A DNA stretch of 64,000 bases from Lachnoclostridium sp. (GCA_023665475.1 JAMPEB010000014.1:16130-80129); one strand, 5' to 3'; counted from the first letter of the stretch, positions 17,749 to 27,194 are shown. A program made the numbers and translations. Notes: generated from the sequence alone by a model not told the origin.

Positions 17749-18648
17749 ATGGAACGGACAATGCTTTTTATCTATAATCCGAGAGCCGGCAAGGAAAAAA
17801 TCAAGGGGAAGCTGGCTCAAATTTTGGATATTTTTGCAAAAGCAGGATATGAGATGACGGTTTATCCCACCCTGCAGAGCGGCGATGCCAAAAGGATTGT
17901 GGCGGATTGTAAAAAACAGTATGACCTTGTGGTGTGCAGCGGCGGCGACGGCACTTTGGACGAAGTGGTGACAGGTATGATGCAAAGCGCATTCAAGGCA
18001 CCCATCGGATATATTCCTGCCGGAAGTACCAATGATTTCGGAGGAAGTCTGTCACTGCCCAAAAATATGGTGCGGGCGGCGGAGATTGCCGTAGGAGGGA
18101 ACAATTTCGCCTGTGATGTGGGAACTTTTAATAACGATGTATTTGTTTACATTGCGGCATTTGGTATCTTTACGGAGGTTTCCTATGGAACAGAGCAGGA
18201 AATCAAAAATATGATTGGGCATATGGCATATTTGCTGGAGGGTATGAAGTCCATTCCCAATATTCGTTCCTATCATATGAAGATTTCCTATGAGGATCAG
18301 GTTATAGAAGATGACTTTATTTTCGGGATGGTTACCAATTCCGCCTCCGTGGGCGGTTTCAAGAGGATTACAGGGAAACATGTAAAGCTGGATGACGGCG
18401 TGTTTGAGGTGACATTAATTAAAAGCCCCAAGAATCCGATGGAGCTGAACAACATCATAGTATCTCTCCTGAATCGCGATATAGACAGCGACGCCATGTA
18501 TTGCTTTAAAACATCGGCACTGACGCTGGAGTCACCGGAAGAGGCGGTGGCATGGACTTTGGACGGGGAATTTGGCGGTTCCCATGAGAAAGTGGTGATA
18601 GAGAATCAATGTAAGGCGATTGAGCTTAAGGTTGGGAAAACAGTGTAG
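17749..18648 (+). CDS. YegS/DagK-family lipid kinase
   Basis: Cytosolic kinase of the diacylglycerol kinase catalytic family. The nucleotide motif GGDGT is at residues 65-69 (VVCSGGDGTLDEVV), preceded by the N-terminal FIYNPRAGK strand-loop, and PAGSTNDFGGSL and a C-terminal beta domain (WTLDGEFGG) follow. The substrate is probably diacylglycerol, returning it to phosphatidic acid. I place the start at 17749 because GAGG lies 5 nt upstream and homologues begin close to the FIYNP strand; an in-frame ATG at 17728 belongs to a leader cassette found before other genes. It stands alone. Confidence 0.88.
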   Translation: MERTMLFIYNPRAGKEKIKGKLAQILDIFAKAGYEMTVYPTLQSGDAKRIVADCKKQYDLVVCSGGDGTLDEVVTGMMQSAFKAPIGYIPAGSTNDFGGSLSLPKNMVRAAEIAVGGNNFACDVGTFNNDVFVYIAAFGIFTEVSYGTEQEIKNMIGHMAYLLEGMKSIPNIRSYHMKISYEDQVIEDDFIFGMVTNSASVGGFKRITGKHVKLDDGVFEVTLIKSPKNPMELNNIIVSLLNRDIDSDAMYCFKTSALTLESPEEAVAWTLDGEFGGSHEKVVIENQCKAIELKVGKTV

Positions 18649-18727
18649 GTCAAAATATCGTTTTAGAACGAACATAGAAGGAAAGGGAAATGTAATTTTA
18701 TCCTGAAAACAAATAGGAACGCCACAC

Positions 18728-18756
18728 TTGACGCAAAGTATAATTTATGATATATT
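18728..18756 (+). promoter_or_regulatory. Promoter of the SH3 lipoprotein gene
   Basis: TTGACG (18728-18733) and TATATT (18751-18756) with a 17-bp spacer. The leader to the start codon is about 90 nt. Confidence 0.65.
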
Positions 18757-18855
18757 TATCATGTTAATTATACATCTTTACCGGCAGTTGGACGGGTTAC
18801 AGACCTAAAATGATTTTGAGATTTCATTTATTGTTAAGAAAGGGTAATAAAGCAA

Positions 18856-19161
18856 ATGGTAAAGAAAAGTTTGATATGTGCATTAGCGCTTGGTGCCATG
18901 CTTACTATGTGCGCATGCGGCATGACGGGTAATATCAATAGTGTATCTGTTGATCAAACATCAGGTATCGTTAATGAGGATGCGCTCAGACTGAGGGAAG
19001 AGCCATCTGCAGACGCAAAGGTGGTTGCCCTGTTGCAAAAAGAGCAGGAGGTAAGTATTGTGGCGGAGCAGAACGGATTTTATCAGGTGTCTCTTCAAGC
19101 TGCGGAAGAGGATGAAATTTTGGGCGGTTATGTAAAAAAAGAATATATAGATGCCAAATAA
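18856..19161 (+). CDS. Small lipoprotein with a bacterial SH3-like domain
   Basis: A 101-residue exported protein. The N-terminus is a lipoprotein signal (KKSLICALALGAMLTMCAC, Cys about 20). The mature part (about 40-98) reads as an SH3b domain: NEDALRLREEPSADAKVVALL, then EVSIVAEQNGFYQVSL and a GGYVKKEYI end. SH3b domains usually bind cell-wall peptide or glycan, so it probably sits at the membrane-wall interface. It has its own promoter and no partner gene. The ribosome binding site (AAAGGG) is weak. Confidence 0.75.
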   Translation: MVKKSLICALALGAMLTMCACGMTGNINSVSVDQTSGIVNEDALRLREEPSADAKVVALLQKEQEVSIVAEQNGFYQVSLQAAEEDEILGGYVKKEYIDAK

Positions 19162-19284
19162 GTAAAGTTCTCAAAAGGAATAGCGGACGCTGGCATACAG
19201 CGCCAATGACTTGACTTATCATGGAGTGCGGGTATATCTTATATGTAAGGTATACCCCTTTTTAATATCCGGGCAAATTTCATA

Positions 19285-19313
19285 TTTCATTTTCGGAACA
19301 GATATGGTATAAT
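19285..19313 (+). promoter_or_regulatory. Predicted fba promoter
   Basis: A clear TATAAT (19308-19313); the -35 region 17 bp upstream (TTTCAT) is poor. The gene start is 39 bp downstream of the -10 box. Confidence 0.55.
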
Positions 19314-19351
19314 TATAAATCAATAAATTAAATAAATGGAGGAATGAAACA

Positions 19352-20215
19352 ATGTTAGTATCCGCAACAGAAATGCTGAAAAAAGCAAAAGCAGGTCATT
19401 ATGCAGTCGGACAGTTTAACATTAACAATCTTGAGTGGACAAAATCCATTCTCCTTACTGCAAAAGAGCTTAAGTCCCCTGTTATTCTGGGCGTATCCGA
19501 AGGCGCCGGCAAGTACATGGGCGGCTATCATGCGGTAGTGGGTATGGTAAACGGTCTTTTGAAGGATTTGGATATTGATGTTCCTGTGGCACTGCATTTG
19601 GACCACGGCAGTTTTGAAGGCTGCTATAAGTGTATTGAGGCAGGCTTCTCATCCATTATGTTTGACGGTTCCCATTATCCCATTGATGAGAATGTACAGA
19701 AGACTACCGAATTGGTAAAGGCCGCTCATGGCAAGGGTTTGTCCATTGAGGCTGAAGTCGGCTCCATCGGCGGTGAAGAAGACGGCGTTGTCGGCATGGG
19801 CGAGTGCGCAGACCCCAAGGAGTGCAAGGCGATTGCCGATTTGGGCGTAGATTTTCTGGCAGCAGGCATCGGCAATATCCATGGCAAATATCCTGCAAAT
19901 TGGAAGGGACTCAGCTTTGAGACTCTGGATGCCGTTCAGCAGTTGACGGGAGAGCTCCCTCTGGTGCTTCACGGCGGCACGGGCATTCCCGCAGACATGA
20001 TTAAGAAAGCAATTTCCCTGGGCGTGGCAAAGATTAATGTAAATACCGAGTGCCAGCTTTCCTTTGCAGAAGCTACCCGCAAGTACATAGAGGCAGGCAA
20101 GGATTTGGAAGGAAAGGGCTTTGACCCCCGCAAGCTTCTGGCTCCCGGCGCAGAAGCCATCAAGGCTACCGTAAAAGAGAAGATGGAACTTTTCGGTTCC
20201 GTGGGCAAGGCGTAA
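19352..20215 (+). CDS. fba: Class II fructose-1,6-bisphosphate aldolase
   Basis: Zinc-dependent glycolytic aldolase that splits fructose-1,6-bisphosphate into dihydroxyacetone phosphate and glyceraldehyde-3-phosphate. HLDHGS carries the catalytic Asp84 and zinc ligand His85; later SIEAEVGSIGGEEDG, GNIHGKYP and LHGGTGIP supply the other metal and phosphate contacts, and KINVNTECQ closes the barrel. Length of 287 residues is normal. GGAGG lies 10 nt before the ATG. It is monocistronic, with a strong -10 box and a strong terminator. Close relatives use tagatose bisphosphate, but linkage to glycolysis is the default reading. Confidence 0.95.
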   Translation: MLVSATEMLKKAKAGHYAVGQFNINNLEWTKSILLTAKELKSPVILGVSEGAGKYMGGYHAVVGMVNGLLKDLDIDVPVALHLDHGSFEGCYKCIEAGFSSIMFDGSHYPIDENVQKTTELVKAAHGKGLSIEAEVGSIGGEEDGVVGMGECADPKECKAIADLGVDFLAAGIGNIHGKYPANWKGLSFETLDAVQQLTGELPLVLHGGTGIPADMIKKAISLGVAKINVNTECQLSFAEATRKYIEAGKDLEGKGFDPRKLLAPGAEAIKATVKEKMELFGSVGKA

Positions 20216-20259
20216 AAGCCAAAACTTCATAATTGAAAGATTTCCCCTGAAAAGGGAGG

Positions 20260-20291
20260 ATGCCAAGGGATTCGGTCCCTTGGCATTTATT
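20260..20291 (+). terminator. Intrinsic terminator of fba
   Basis: Perfect 11-bp stem (20260-20270 with 20276-20286), loop TTCGG, followed by TTATT. Confidence 0.85.
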
Positions 20292-20430
20292 ATGAAAAAG
20301 TTATTCAATGTAGCTTATAAAAGCTTATAGAGGATTATCGTTTTTATATTCTAAGTATATGAAACAGAAATGTCTAAAACATGATGCACAATTTAAAAAA
20401 ATTTTAAAGATTTGTGAACAAAATATGAAC

Positions 20431-20454
20431 GGAGCGATGCATCAGCATCGCTCC
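20431..20454 (-). terminator. Hairpin containing the cyclophilin stop codon
   Basis: A perfect 10-bp stem (20431-20440 with 20445-20454) whose 4-nt loop holds most of the TGA stop of the - strand gene. The following - strand sequence is only moderately T-rich, so termination efficiency is uncertain. Confidence 0.5.
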
Positions 20455-20963
20455 GGTTCTGGATATTCTACCCCGAAACAGTCTACAGTCACACTTTTCA
20501 TTACCTGTTTTTCTAAAGGTCTGTCAGAATAATCGGTAGCGGTTTCGGCAATACGGTTTACCGCATCCATACCTTCAATCACTTTCCCGAACGCCGCATA
20601 GCCTCCGTCCAGATGGGGTGCGTTTTTGTGCATGATAAAGAATTGGGAGCCGGCGGAATCGGGATGGCCGGACCTTGCCATGGACAGCACGCCTTCCGTA
20701 TGCTTTAAATCATTGGACACGCCGTTTTGTGCAAATTCTCCCTTGATGCTGTAGCCGGGACCGCCCATGCCGGTGCCTTCCGGACAGCCGCCCTGAATCA
20801 TAAATCCGCGGATGACTCTGTGAAAAATCAAACCGTCATAAAAGTTTTTATGAATCAGGCTGATGAAATTGCTTACGGAGACGGGCGCCACATCAGGATA
20901 AAGCTCCAGACGGATGATATCTCCGTTTTCCATGGTGATTGTTACAATAGGATTTTGTGCCAT
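20442..20963 (-). CDS. Cyclophilin-type peptidyl-prolyl cis-trans isomerase
   Basis: Single-domain cytosolic cyclophilin of 173 residues that speeds proline isomerisation during folding. Typical motifs: FHRVIRGFMIQGGCPEGTG, the SMARSGHPDSAGSQFFIM core, and LDGGYAAFGKVIEGMD. The catalytic Arg of FHRVI is present. No signal peptide. The ribosome binding site (AAAGGTACAGG) is acceptable. The gene stands alone, divergent from the acetyltransferase gene. Confidence 0.95.
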   Translation of the reverse strand: MAQNPIVTITMENGDIIRLELYPDVAPVSVSNFISLIHKNFYDGLIFHRVIRGFMIQGGCPEGTGMGGPGYSIKGEFAQNGVSNDLKHTEGVLSMARSGHPDSAGSQFFIMHKNAPHLDGGYAAFGKVIEGMDAVNRIAETATDYSDRPLEKQVMKSVTVDCFGVEYPEPERC

Positions 20964-21073
20964 AAGAATAACCTGTACCTTTCTTGTTATGTGATTTATA
21001 ATATGAAATAAATGAAAACATTAATATTGTAGCGGAAAATGCCGAAAAGGTAAAGAGGTGGAGAAAGGTTTCC

Positions 21074-21931
21074 ATGTATTATTTGCAAAAAGCAGAGGTC
21101 ATCTTAGAGGAAAAAGAATATGCGGAGAGGTTTTTGACCGTGTTTGATGTTTTAAAAGCGCAGGATCTGAAGGCGGATATTTGCGAAACGGATGTTGTGA
21201 AGGAGGCGGAAAATGCGGGAACGGCGCAGGGAACGATTCTCATTACCGACAGCGTTTCCGCAGTCCGAAAAGCCGTGAAAGCAGGCAGGGCGGTGCTGGT
21301 ATTTTTACATGGCAAAAACAGAAAACAGAATTTTGCGGGAGTGCGCTACGCTTTTGAAAACCCGGAGGATTTGGACAGAGAGTATCTGGAACAGGTGTAC
21401 CGCCGCCATGCGGGACTGCCGTGGGATATTCTGGATACGGAGAGATGTCATTTGAGGGAAACGACAGAGGCGGATGTGGAGGATTTTTACCGCATTTATG
21501 CGGAACCTTCCGTCACGGCATATATGGAGGACTTATACAGTGACCCGGAGCAGGAGAGGGAATATACCCGCAAATATATTGAAAATGTCTATGGCTTTTA
21601 TGGATTTGGCGTGTGGACGGTGGTAAAGAAAGACACGGGAGAAGTCATCGGCAGGGCCGGACTTTCTTATAGGGAAGGATTTGATGAACCGGAGCTGGGC
21701 TTTGTTATCGGCGTGCCCTGGCAGAGGAAGGGTTATGCTCTGGAAGTGTGCCGGGCGGTGCTTAGGTACGGCAGGGAGCATCTGGGGCTGGGAACCATAC
21801 AGGCTTTGGTGGAAGTAGGAAATCAGGTGTCCCTGCATTTGTGCAAAAAGCTGGGAATGACTGTGGCAGGGACGGTAATTGTGCAAAAGAAACAATATGT
21901 AAAGCTGATTTTTGATGAATTATTTGTATAG
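21074..21931 (+). CDS. GNAT-family acetyltransferase with an extra N-terminal domain
   Basis: Residues about 125-285 are a RimJ/RimL-like GNAT domain (TERCHLRETTEADVEDFYRI start, ELGFVIGVPWQRKGYALEV acetyl-CoA loop, NQVSLHLCKKLGM end). It transfers acetyl from acetyl-CoA to an amine, substrate unknown. The first roughly 115 residues are a separate alpha/beta segment resembling the phosphoribosyl or receiver-like folds often seen before such GNATs in Clostridia; I cannot assign it. A GAGAAAGG site precedes the start. The gene ends 124 bp before the FecR gene. Confidence 0.85.
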   Translation: MYYLQKAEVILEEKEYAERFLTVFDVLKAQDLKADICETDVVKEAENAGTAQGTILITDSVSAVRKAVKAGRAVLVFLHGKNRKQNFAGVRYAFENPEDLDREYLEQVYRRHAGLPWDILDTERCHLRETTEADVEDFYRIYAEPSVTAYMEDLYSDPEQEREYTRKYIENVYGFYGFGVWTVVKKDTGEVIGRAGLSYREGFDEPELGFVIGVPWQRKGYALEVCRAVLRYGREHLGLGTIQALVEVGNQVSLHLCKKLGMTVAGTVIVQKKQYVKLIFDELFV

Positions 21932-22055
21932 GGATTCATTTTCCCTATTGGCAGAAATTGGTTCTTTTGTTATAATAAAAATTGGGAAATTAGACGAACC
22001 CGTGAATGGTATTATTGTCGGGAAAGTCTGCGTAACAAAGAGAGGAGTGTGTACT

Positions 22056-23753
22056 ATGGGAAAAACAATGGGGCATAAAAAACTAATCATTGCCCTGGCG
22101 GTGTCAGCAGCCCTGCTTGTGGGCGTTGTGGCATGTGTTATGGCTTTTGGGAACAGGAAACAATCATACCGTTCCATCAAAATCGTGGAGATGGAAGGAA
22201 AGGTTGCCATAGACAGAGAGGGTATGGCAAGCTTGGATGCATCGGTGAATATGAATCTGGTGTCGGGGGATTATGTGACTACACAGCAGGATTCTTATGT
22301 AGTGTTACGGTTGGATGCGGACAAGTATGTGATGCTGGGAGAAGGCGGCGCCATGAAAGTGATTGCCGAGGGAGATGAAAACAGCGGTAGGACTTCCATA
22401 GAGCTGGCTTCCGGCAGTGTGTTGAATGAAATCCAGAACCCTCTGGGACAGAATGCTACCTTTGATATCGTTACGCCGAATGCGACCATGTCCGTGAGGG
22501 GCACCGTGTTTGAGGTGCGTAAAAATGCCGACGGCACTATGGGTGTGTTGGTTTACGACGGTAAGGTAGCCGTAGGATTGGACGGAAAAGAACCGGTTTT
22601 GTATCAGGCCGGAGAATATACAGAATTTACCGGCGGAGATGCTCCTGAATTTTTGACGGAAAAGGGAACCATTACCGAGGCGCAGATGAGTGAAGAGGTA
22701 TTGGAGCGTTTACAGAAAATACAGGAGCAGGGCAGGGATTTGAATTTGGATGTGCTGCGGACATCTTCGGACGCAAACACCCTGCAGGCATCCGCAAAGA
22801 ATGAAAGTGAGCAGAGCAAAGCGCAGGAAGAGGCATCGCGCAAGGAAGAGATAGCGCAGCAGAAAGAGCAGGAAGAAGTAACGCAGCAGAAAGAACAGGA
22901 AGCAACACAGCCCAAGGAAGAAATAGCGCAACAGAAAGAACAGGAATCCGTACAGAAACAGAAAGAAGAGGCGGCGCAGAAGAAAGAAACCGCACAGAAA
23001 CAGGAATCTGTGACGAAACCGCAGGAAACGGTTCAGACACCGATATCGGAACAGACTCAGGCACCGGCGGAAGAACCAGATATAGATGTAGATGACGACG
23101 ACGATGACGAGGATTCTGAAGTGAATCCTGTGCAACCGACGCCTGTAGAACCGGAGAAGCCGACGCCTGTAGAGCCGGAGAAGCCGGCGCCTGCAGAACC
23201 GGAGAAGCCGACGCCTGCAGAGCCTGAGAAACCGACGCCCGCAGAACCGGAGAAGCCGACGCCTGTAGAGCCTGAGAAACCGACACCGGAAGAGCCTGAG
23301 AAGCCGACACCGGAAGAACCCGAGAAACCCGAGCCGGAACAGGGAAAGGTGATATATCTGCTTCCTTGTATCGTATTGAGCAGTGAGGGAGAAGACGGCG
23401 AGAGATATACTGACCTTAAGGATGTGGAGCCCGTTGTTTATATGGAGAAAACCGTTGAAGAAGCGGACCGGCCGTGGTTGCCTATCAGTGTAGAGGAAAC
23501 CGCAGATTATCGGGGAGATATCGGCGGCGCAACGCACTATCAGATTATCGGCTGGTGTACGGAAGACGGAACAGAGTGGAATTTTAGCAAGGATGCCCTG
23601 CAGGAGGATGTGGCGATATATCCTATTTGGCATAATAACGGAAAGTTTTATTATCCTGTGATTTATGAAGATCCGGATACAGGCAAAACCTATTGCAACA
23701 GTATCGAAAAGGGTTCCCTTCCCAGAGTAAACGGTACGGTAATCGGTCAATAA
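22056..23753 (+). CDS. FecR-domain envelope protein with proline-rich repeats and an InlB-type repeat
   Basis: A 565-residue protein with an N-terminal membrane helix (about 9-30), then a FecR-like beta domain (about 40-190: VEMEGKVAIDREG, MSVRGTVFEVRKN, GVLVYDGKVAV), a Gln/Glu/Lys-rich helical stalk (about 250-345), an acidic Asp run, eight PTPxEPEK octapeptides, and a C-terminal domain like Listeria-Bacteroides InlB repeats (IIGWCTEDGTEWNF...DVAIYPIW). The layout suggests a membrane-anchored sensor spanning the wall. The start at 22056 has AGAGGAG 8 nt upstream; an open frame reaches further up without a binding site. It is 60 bp before the CHASE2 cyclase, a partnership also known in other bacteria. 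Confidence 0.85.
   Translation: MGKTMGHKKLIIALAVSAALLVGVVACVMAFGNRKQSYRSIKIVEMEGKVAIDREGMASLDASVNMNLVSGDYVTTQQDSYVVLRLDADKYVMLGEGGAMKVIAEGDENSGRTSIELASGSVLNEIQNPLGQNATFDIVTPNATMSVRGTVFEVRKNADGTMGVLVYDGKVAVGLDGKEPVLYQAGEYTEFTGGDAPEFLTEKGTITEAQMSEEVLERLQKIQEQGRDLNLDVLRTSSDANTLQASAKNESEQSKAQEEASRKEEIAQQKEQEEVTQQKEQEATQPKEEIAQQKEQESVQKQKEEAAQKKETAQKQESVTKPQETVQTPISEQTQAPAEEPDIDVDDDDDDEDSEVNPVQPTPVEPEKPTPVEPEKPAPAEPEKPTPAEPEKPTPAEPEKPTPVEPEKPTPEEPEKPTPEEPEKPEPEQGKVIYLLPCIVLSSEGEDGERYTDLKDVEPVVYMEKTVEEADRPWLPISVEETADYRGDIGGATHYQIIGWCTEDGTEWNFSKDALQEDVAIYPIWHNNGKFYYPVIYEDPDTGKTYCNSIEKGSLPRVNGTVIGQ
23136..23327 (+). repeat. 24-bp minisatellite coding eight PTPxEPEK units
   Basis: Eight tandem 24-bp units in frame with the FecR gene; position 4 of each unit varies (V, A or E) and the third unit has PAP. 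Such arrays change length by slippage, altering stalk length without breaking the frame. Confidence 0.9.
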
Positions 23754-23813
23754 TCAAAGCATGAGCGAAGACGGATGAAACCAAAGATATTATTTTGAAA
23801 TACAGGGTGTGGC

Positions 23814-25613
23814 ATGAAGCAGAATAATTTAAATCAAAAAGCAAGACTGGCGCTGTTAGCAGCGCTGTCTGCTTTCTTGGCAGGGATATTGGCTTTTATA
23901 GAACCCTTCGGCAGCGCAGAATATTTATTGACGGACAGTTTGCTGATTTCCGAGAAGCCGGTAGATAATCGGATTAAGATTATCGGAATTGACGAGGCAA
24001 CCTTACAGGAATACGGACCGTTTTCCGGCTGGAGCAGGCAGCAGGCGGCGGATTTGCTGAATGCTTTTGACCCGGATTGTCCTCCTGCGGTGATTGCTTT
24101 CGATATTAATTATTTCGGAAATCACCCCACGGATTCTGAAGGTGATAATGCCTTGGTGGAAGCCGTGAAAAATTATGACCATGTGGTGATGGCATCCTAT
24201 CTGCAATATGGGGAAAAGCTGGAGCAGCAGCCTGACGGCGGCTGGCATATGAATACAATGTACCTAAGTCAGGTGGAAAAACCTTATGAGGCATTGAACG
24301 CTGTCTGTGAGAACGGCTTTACCAATACCGTGCAGGATACGGATAATTATGTGCGCCGGGCTTTACTGTCCGCTGATTGGGAAGGGGAAACGACTTACAG
24401 TTTTGCCTATGCCGCTTACCGAAGCTATATGGAGTGGGCCGGGCAGGAGGCGCAGATTCCCAAGACGGATAATCAAGGCATTTATGGGTTTGACTATACT
24501 GCGGAGCCGGGAATGTATGAGGTATATTCTTACGCAGATGTGGTGGCGGGCAAATATGATGCAAGAATCTTTCAGGATAGTATTGTGCTGGTAGGAGCTT
24601 ATGCATCCGGCATGATGGATCAATATATGGTGCCGATTGCGCACGGAACGGTAATGAACGGGGTAGAAGGGCAGGCAAATCATATTAACGCCCTTTTGGA
24701 CGGAAGAACTTACAGACTGATGCCGCGTTGGTGTAGCGCATTATTGGCGGCAGCTATAGTGGGCGTTTATGTATGCTGTGTCTCCAACAGGCGTTTTTGG
24801 ATAGGTATGGCAGGAGGACTCGGCTTTGAACTTGCCATCCTTGGCGCAGCAAAGATTTTGTATGCCCAGGGGATTTATTGGAAAATTTTAATGCCCTGTC
24901 TGGGTGTGCTCGTGGCGGCTTTGGCAAAAGTGGTGACGGGATATCTGACAGAGCGCTTCCGCAGAAGAAAAATACTGAATGTCTTTAGAACCTACATGGC
25001 GCCACAGGTGGTTGAAGAGCTGAGTAAAAACAAGAATTTCCAAATAGAACTTGGGGGAAGCAACAGAGAAATAGCGGTGCTTTTTGTGGATATCAGAGGA
25101 TTCACTTCCCTGTCCGAGCGGCTTTCTCCGGGGGAAATCGTAGGAATCTTAAACCGTTATCTGGGACAGGTGACAGAAGCCATCTTTCACAATGAGGGTA
25201 CTTTGGACAAGTTTATCGGAGACGCCGTAATGGCCGTATATAATGCGCCTTTGGATGTGGAGGATTATCAGATAAAGGCGGTGCAGACGGGGATTGACAT
25301 TGTACATGCGGTAGAAGCCCTGAATGACGGTTTGAAGAAAGACTTTAATGTGGAGATTGCCTGCGGCGTAGGCATTCACTGCGGCAGGGCCGTTGTGGGA
25401 AATATCGGCTGTGATTACCGTATGGATTACACTGCCATAGGAGACACCGTAAACAGTGCGGAGCGGTTGGAGAGCATTGCCGGGAAGGGGCAGGTGCTTA
25501 TCAGCGAAGAATTATATGAATGCGTAAAACAGCATTTTCGCGCAGAATTTATAGGCGAGCAGAGCCTGAAAGGCAAACAGGACAAAATAAAGGTCTTTTC
25601 CGTGAAACTCTAA
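23814..25613 (+). CDS. CHASE2-domain adenylate cyclase (class III)
   Basis: Membrane cyclase of 599 residues. One N-terminal helix (about 8-28), an extracytoplasmic CHASE2 domain to about 290, three membrane helices (about 305-385), then a class III cyclase domain. Metal ligands Asp426 (FVDIRGFTSLSE) and Asp470 (FIGDAVMAVYN), base-selecting Lys466, and the transition-state Asn547 and Arg551 (VNSAERLE) are present, so it should be active and ATP-selective (cAMP). The gene lies between a FecR-domain gene (60 bp) and a GAF/HD-GYP gene (54 bp), suggesting a signalling unit. cAMP effectors are poorly known in Clostridia. Confidence 0.92.
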   Translation: MKQNNLNQKARLALLAALSAFLAGILAFIEPFGSAEYLLTDSLLISEKPVDNRIKIIGIDEATLQEYGPFSGWSRQQAADLLNAFDPDCPPAVIAFDINYFGNHPTDSEGDNALVEAVKNYDHVVMASYLQYGEKLEQQPDGGWHMNTMYLSQVEKPYEALNAVCENGFTNTVQDTDNYVRRALLSADWEGETTYSFAYAAYRSYMEWAGQEAQIPKTDNQGIYGFDYTAEPGMYEVYSYADVVAGKYDARIFQDSIVLVGAYASGMMDQYMVPIAHGTVMNGVEGQANHINALLDGRTYRLMPRWCSALLAAAIVGVYVCCVSNRRFWIGMAGGLGFELAILGAAKILYAQGIYWKILMPCLGVLVAALAKVVTGYLTERFRRRKILNVFRTYMAPQVVEELSKNKNFQIELGGSNREIAVLFVDIRGFTSLSERLSPGEIVGILNRYLGQVTEAIFHNEGTLDKFIGDAVMAVYNAPLDVEDYQIKAVQTGIDIVHAVEALNDGLKKDFNVEIACGVGIHCGRAVVGNIGCDYRMDYTAIGDTVNSAERLESIAGKGQVLISEELYECVKQHFRAEFIGEQSLKGKQDKIKVFSVKL

Positions 25614-25645
25614 GTCTCACGCTACTATTTGTGCTGTTAACCGAA

Positions 25646-25661
25646 GGGCGGCGGAATGGAG
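25646..25661 (+). promoter_or_regulatory. Leader cassette with ribosome binding site (GGCGGCGGAATGGAG)
   Basis: GGGCGGCGGAATGGAG matches the cassette before pfkA (55758-55774) and the tails of those before the deacetylase and glgP. Its GGAG is the likely Shine-Dalgarno of the HD-GYP gene, which argues for a start at 25668 and not at the ATG inside the cassette (25656). Confidence 0.55.
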
Positions 25662-25667
25662 ATTAGT

Positions 25668-27188
25668 ATGGAACAGATGCAGGCAGATAAAATATTGGAA
25701 ACCGGGATTCTTTTGGCAGCAGAGCGCAATTATGATGAACTGTTGTCAAAGATTGTTGATTGTGCCATGGATTTGACACAAAGTGACGGAGGCACTCTTT
25801 ATCTTTATGAAGAGGAGCAACTGAAATTTTGCATTATGAAGAATGCGTCTCTCAAGGTGAACCGGAAAGGTGTGGACGGAGAGCAGTATCCTCCGGTTGC
25901 CATGAATGAGAAAAATGTTTGCGCGTATTCGGCGATTCACAGAAGGCTTTTAAATATTGAGGATGTCTACAGCTGCGAAGAATTTGATTTCAGCGGTCCC
26001 AGAGAATATGATAAGATGACAGGCTACCACACCAAATCCGTGCTGGTGTTCCCTCTGGTAAATCATGAGGGGAATTTGGTGGGCGTGGTACAGTTGATTA
26101 ATGCCCAGAATGAGGCAGGGGAAGTGGTGCCTTATAAGAAAGAATATGAGAAAGTATTAAAATCATTGGGCTCACAGGCGGCGGTGGCAGTTTCCAACAT
26201 GAGATATGTTCAGGAAATGGAACAGCTTATGTTTTCTATTACCCAAGTGTTTACGGATGCTATCGATACCCGCATTCCCTACAATTATTTTCATTCGAGG
26301 AATGTGTATCTTTATGTTAAAATGATGGCGAACCACATGAATAAAAAATATTGGGAAGGGAAGTGCAAATATTTCTTTACCGCTGCGGAGCAGAATGAGT
26401 TGGAAATGTCGGCATTAATGCATGATATCGGGAAAATGGTGATTCCCAATGAAATCATCAATAAAACCACCCGTCTGGATACAAGGATTTCGCTGGTGCT
26501 GGAGCGGTTTGACCATTTGAGCGCTTTAAGCCGCATCGACTGTCTGGAGGGAAGAATCGGTCAGGAAGAATGGCTTGAGGCAAAGGAACGCTTTGCGGAA
26601 GCCAAGAAGAGGGTGGAGGAAATCGATCAAAAGCCCAATCTGGATGAGGATGATATTGTATATATTAACGGATTGTCCGCCATGGTCTATACGGATGAAG
26701 AGGGCAGACAGATTCCCTATCTGACGCCGGAGGAGACCGAATGCCTGACAGTAAAGCAGGGGAATCTGACGCCGGAGGAAAGAGGGGTTATCTGTTCCCA
26801 TGTGACCTATACGGAGAAATATCTTTCCGCCATGAATTTCGGAAAAAGGTATCCCCACATTATCGAATGGGCAGGAGCGCACCATGAATATTTGGACGGA
26901 AGCGGATATCCGAGAGGACTAAAGGGGGATGAGGTTCCTTTTGAGGCGAGAATACTGACCATAGTGGATGTATTTGAGGCATTGACCAGCGCTGACAGAC
27001 CTTATAAAAAATCCATGGATGTAGAGAAAGCATTTTCGGTGCTGGAGGATATGGCGGAACATAATAAAATTGATAAAGAACTGTTGGGGTTGTTTAAAGA
27101 GGCCTTTTTTGAGAACAGGCACAAACTGCACTTATTTGGAAAGGATGGGGAGCCTTTTCAAGCAGACGCAGGCAGAAACGGAGATTAA
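25668..27188 (+). CDS. GAF domain HD-GYP phosphodiesterase
   Basis: Cytosolic protein of 506 residues. A GAF domain (about 10-180, with SDGGTLYLYEEEQLKF and VLVFPLVNHEGNLVGVVQLIN) senses a small ligand, possibly a cyclic nucleotide. The HD-GYP domain has the HD pair His252-Asp253 (MHDIGKM), HHEYLDGSGYP (GYP at 413-415) and a charged insert of about 100 residues between its halves. HD-GYP enzymes hydrolyse cyclic di-GMP or related dinucleotides. Its stop is 6 bp before the sugar isomerase gene, tying signalling to the deoxysugar genes. Start choice rests on GGAG 6 nt upstream. Confidence 0.9.
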   Translation: MEQMQADKILETGILLAAERNYDELLSKIVDCAMDLTQSDGGTLYLYEEEQLKFCIMKNASLKVNRKGVDGEQYPPVAMNEKNVCAYSAIHRRLLNIEDVYSCEEFDFSGPREYDKMTGYHTKSVLVFPLVNHEGNLVGVVQLINAQNEAGEVVPYKKEYEKVLKSLGSQAAVAVSNMRYVQEMEQLMFSITQVFTDAIDTRIPYNYFHSRNVYLYVKMMANHMNKKYWEGKCKYFFTAAEQNELEMSALMHDIGKMVIPNEIINKTTRLDTRISLVLERFDHLSALSRIDCLEGRIGQEEWLEAKERFAEAKKRVEEIDQKPNLDEDDIVYINGLSAMVYTDEEGRQIPYLTPEETECLTVKQGNLTPEERGVICSHVTYTEKYLSAMNFGKRYPHIIEWAGAHHEYLDGSGYPRGLKGDEVPFEARILTIVDVFEALTSADRPYKKSMDVEKAFSVLEDMAEHNKIDKELLGLFKEAFFENRHKLHLFGKDGEPFQADAGRNGD

Positions 27189-27194
27189 AAAGAG

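Noticed and set aside
22710..23750. Long antisense ORFs opposite the FecR gene repeats (346 and 212 codons)
   Set aside because: They arise from the low-complexity repeat DNA, have Arg/Leu- or Ala/Ser-rich translations and no ribosome binding site.
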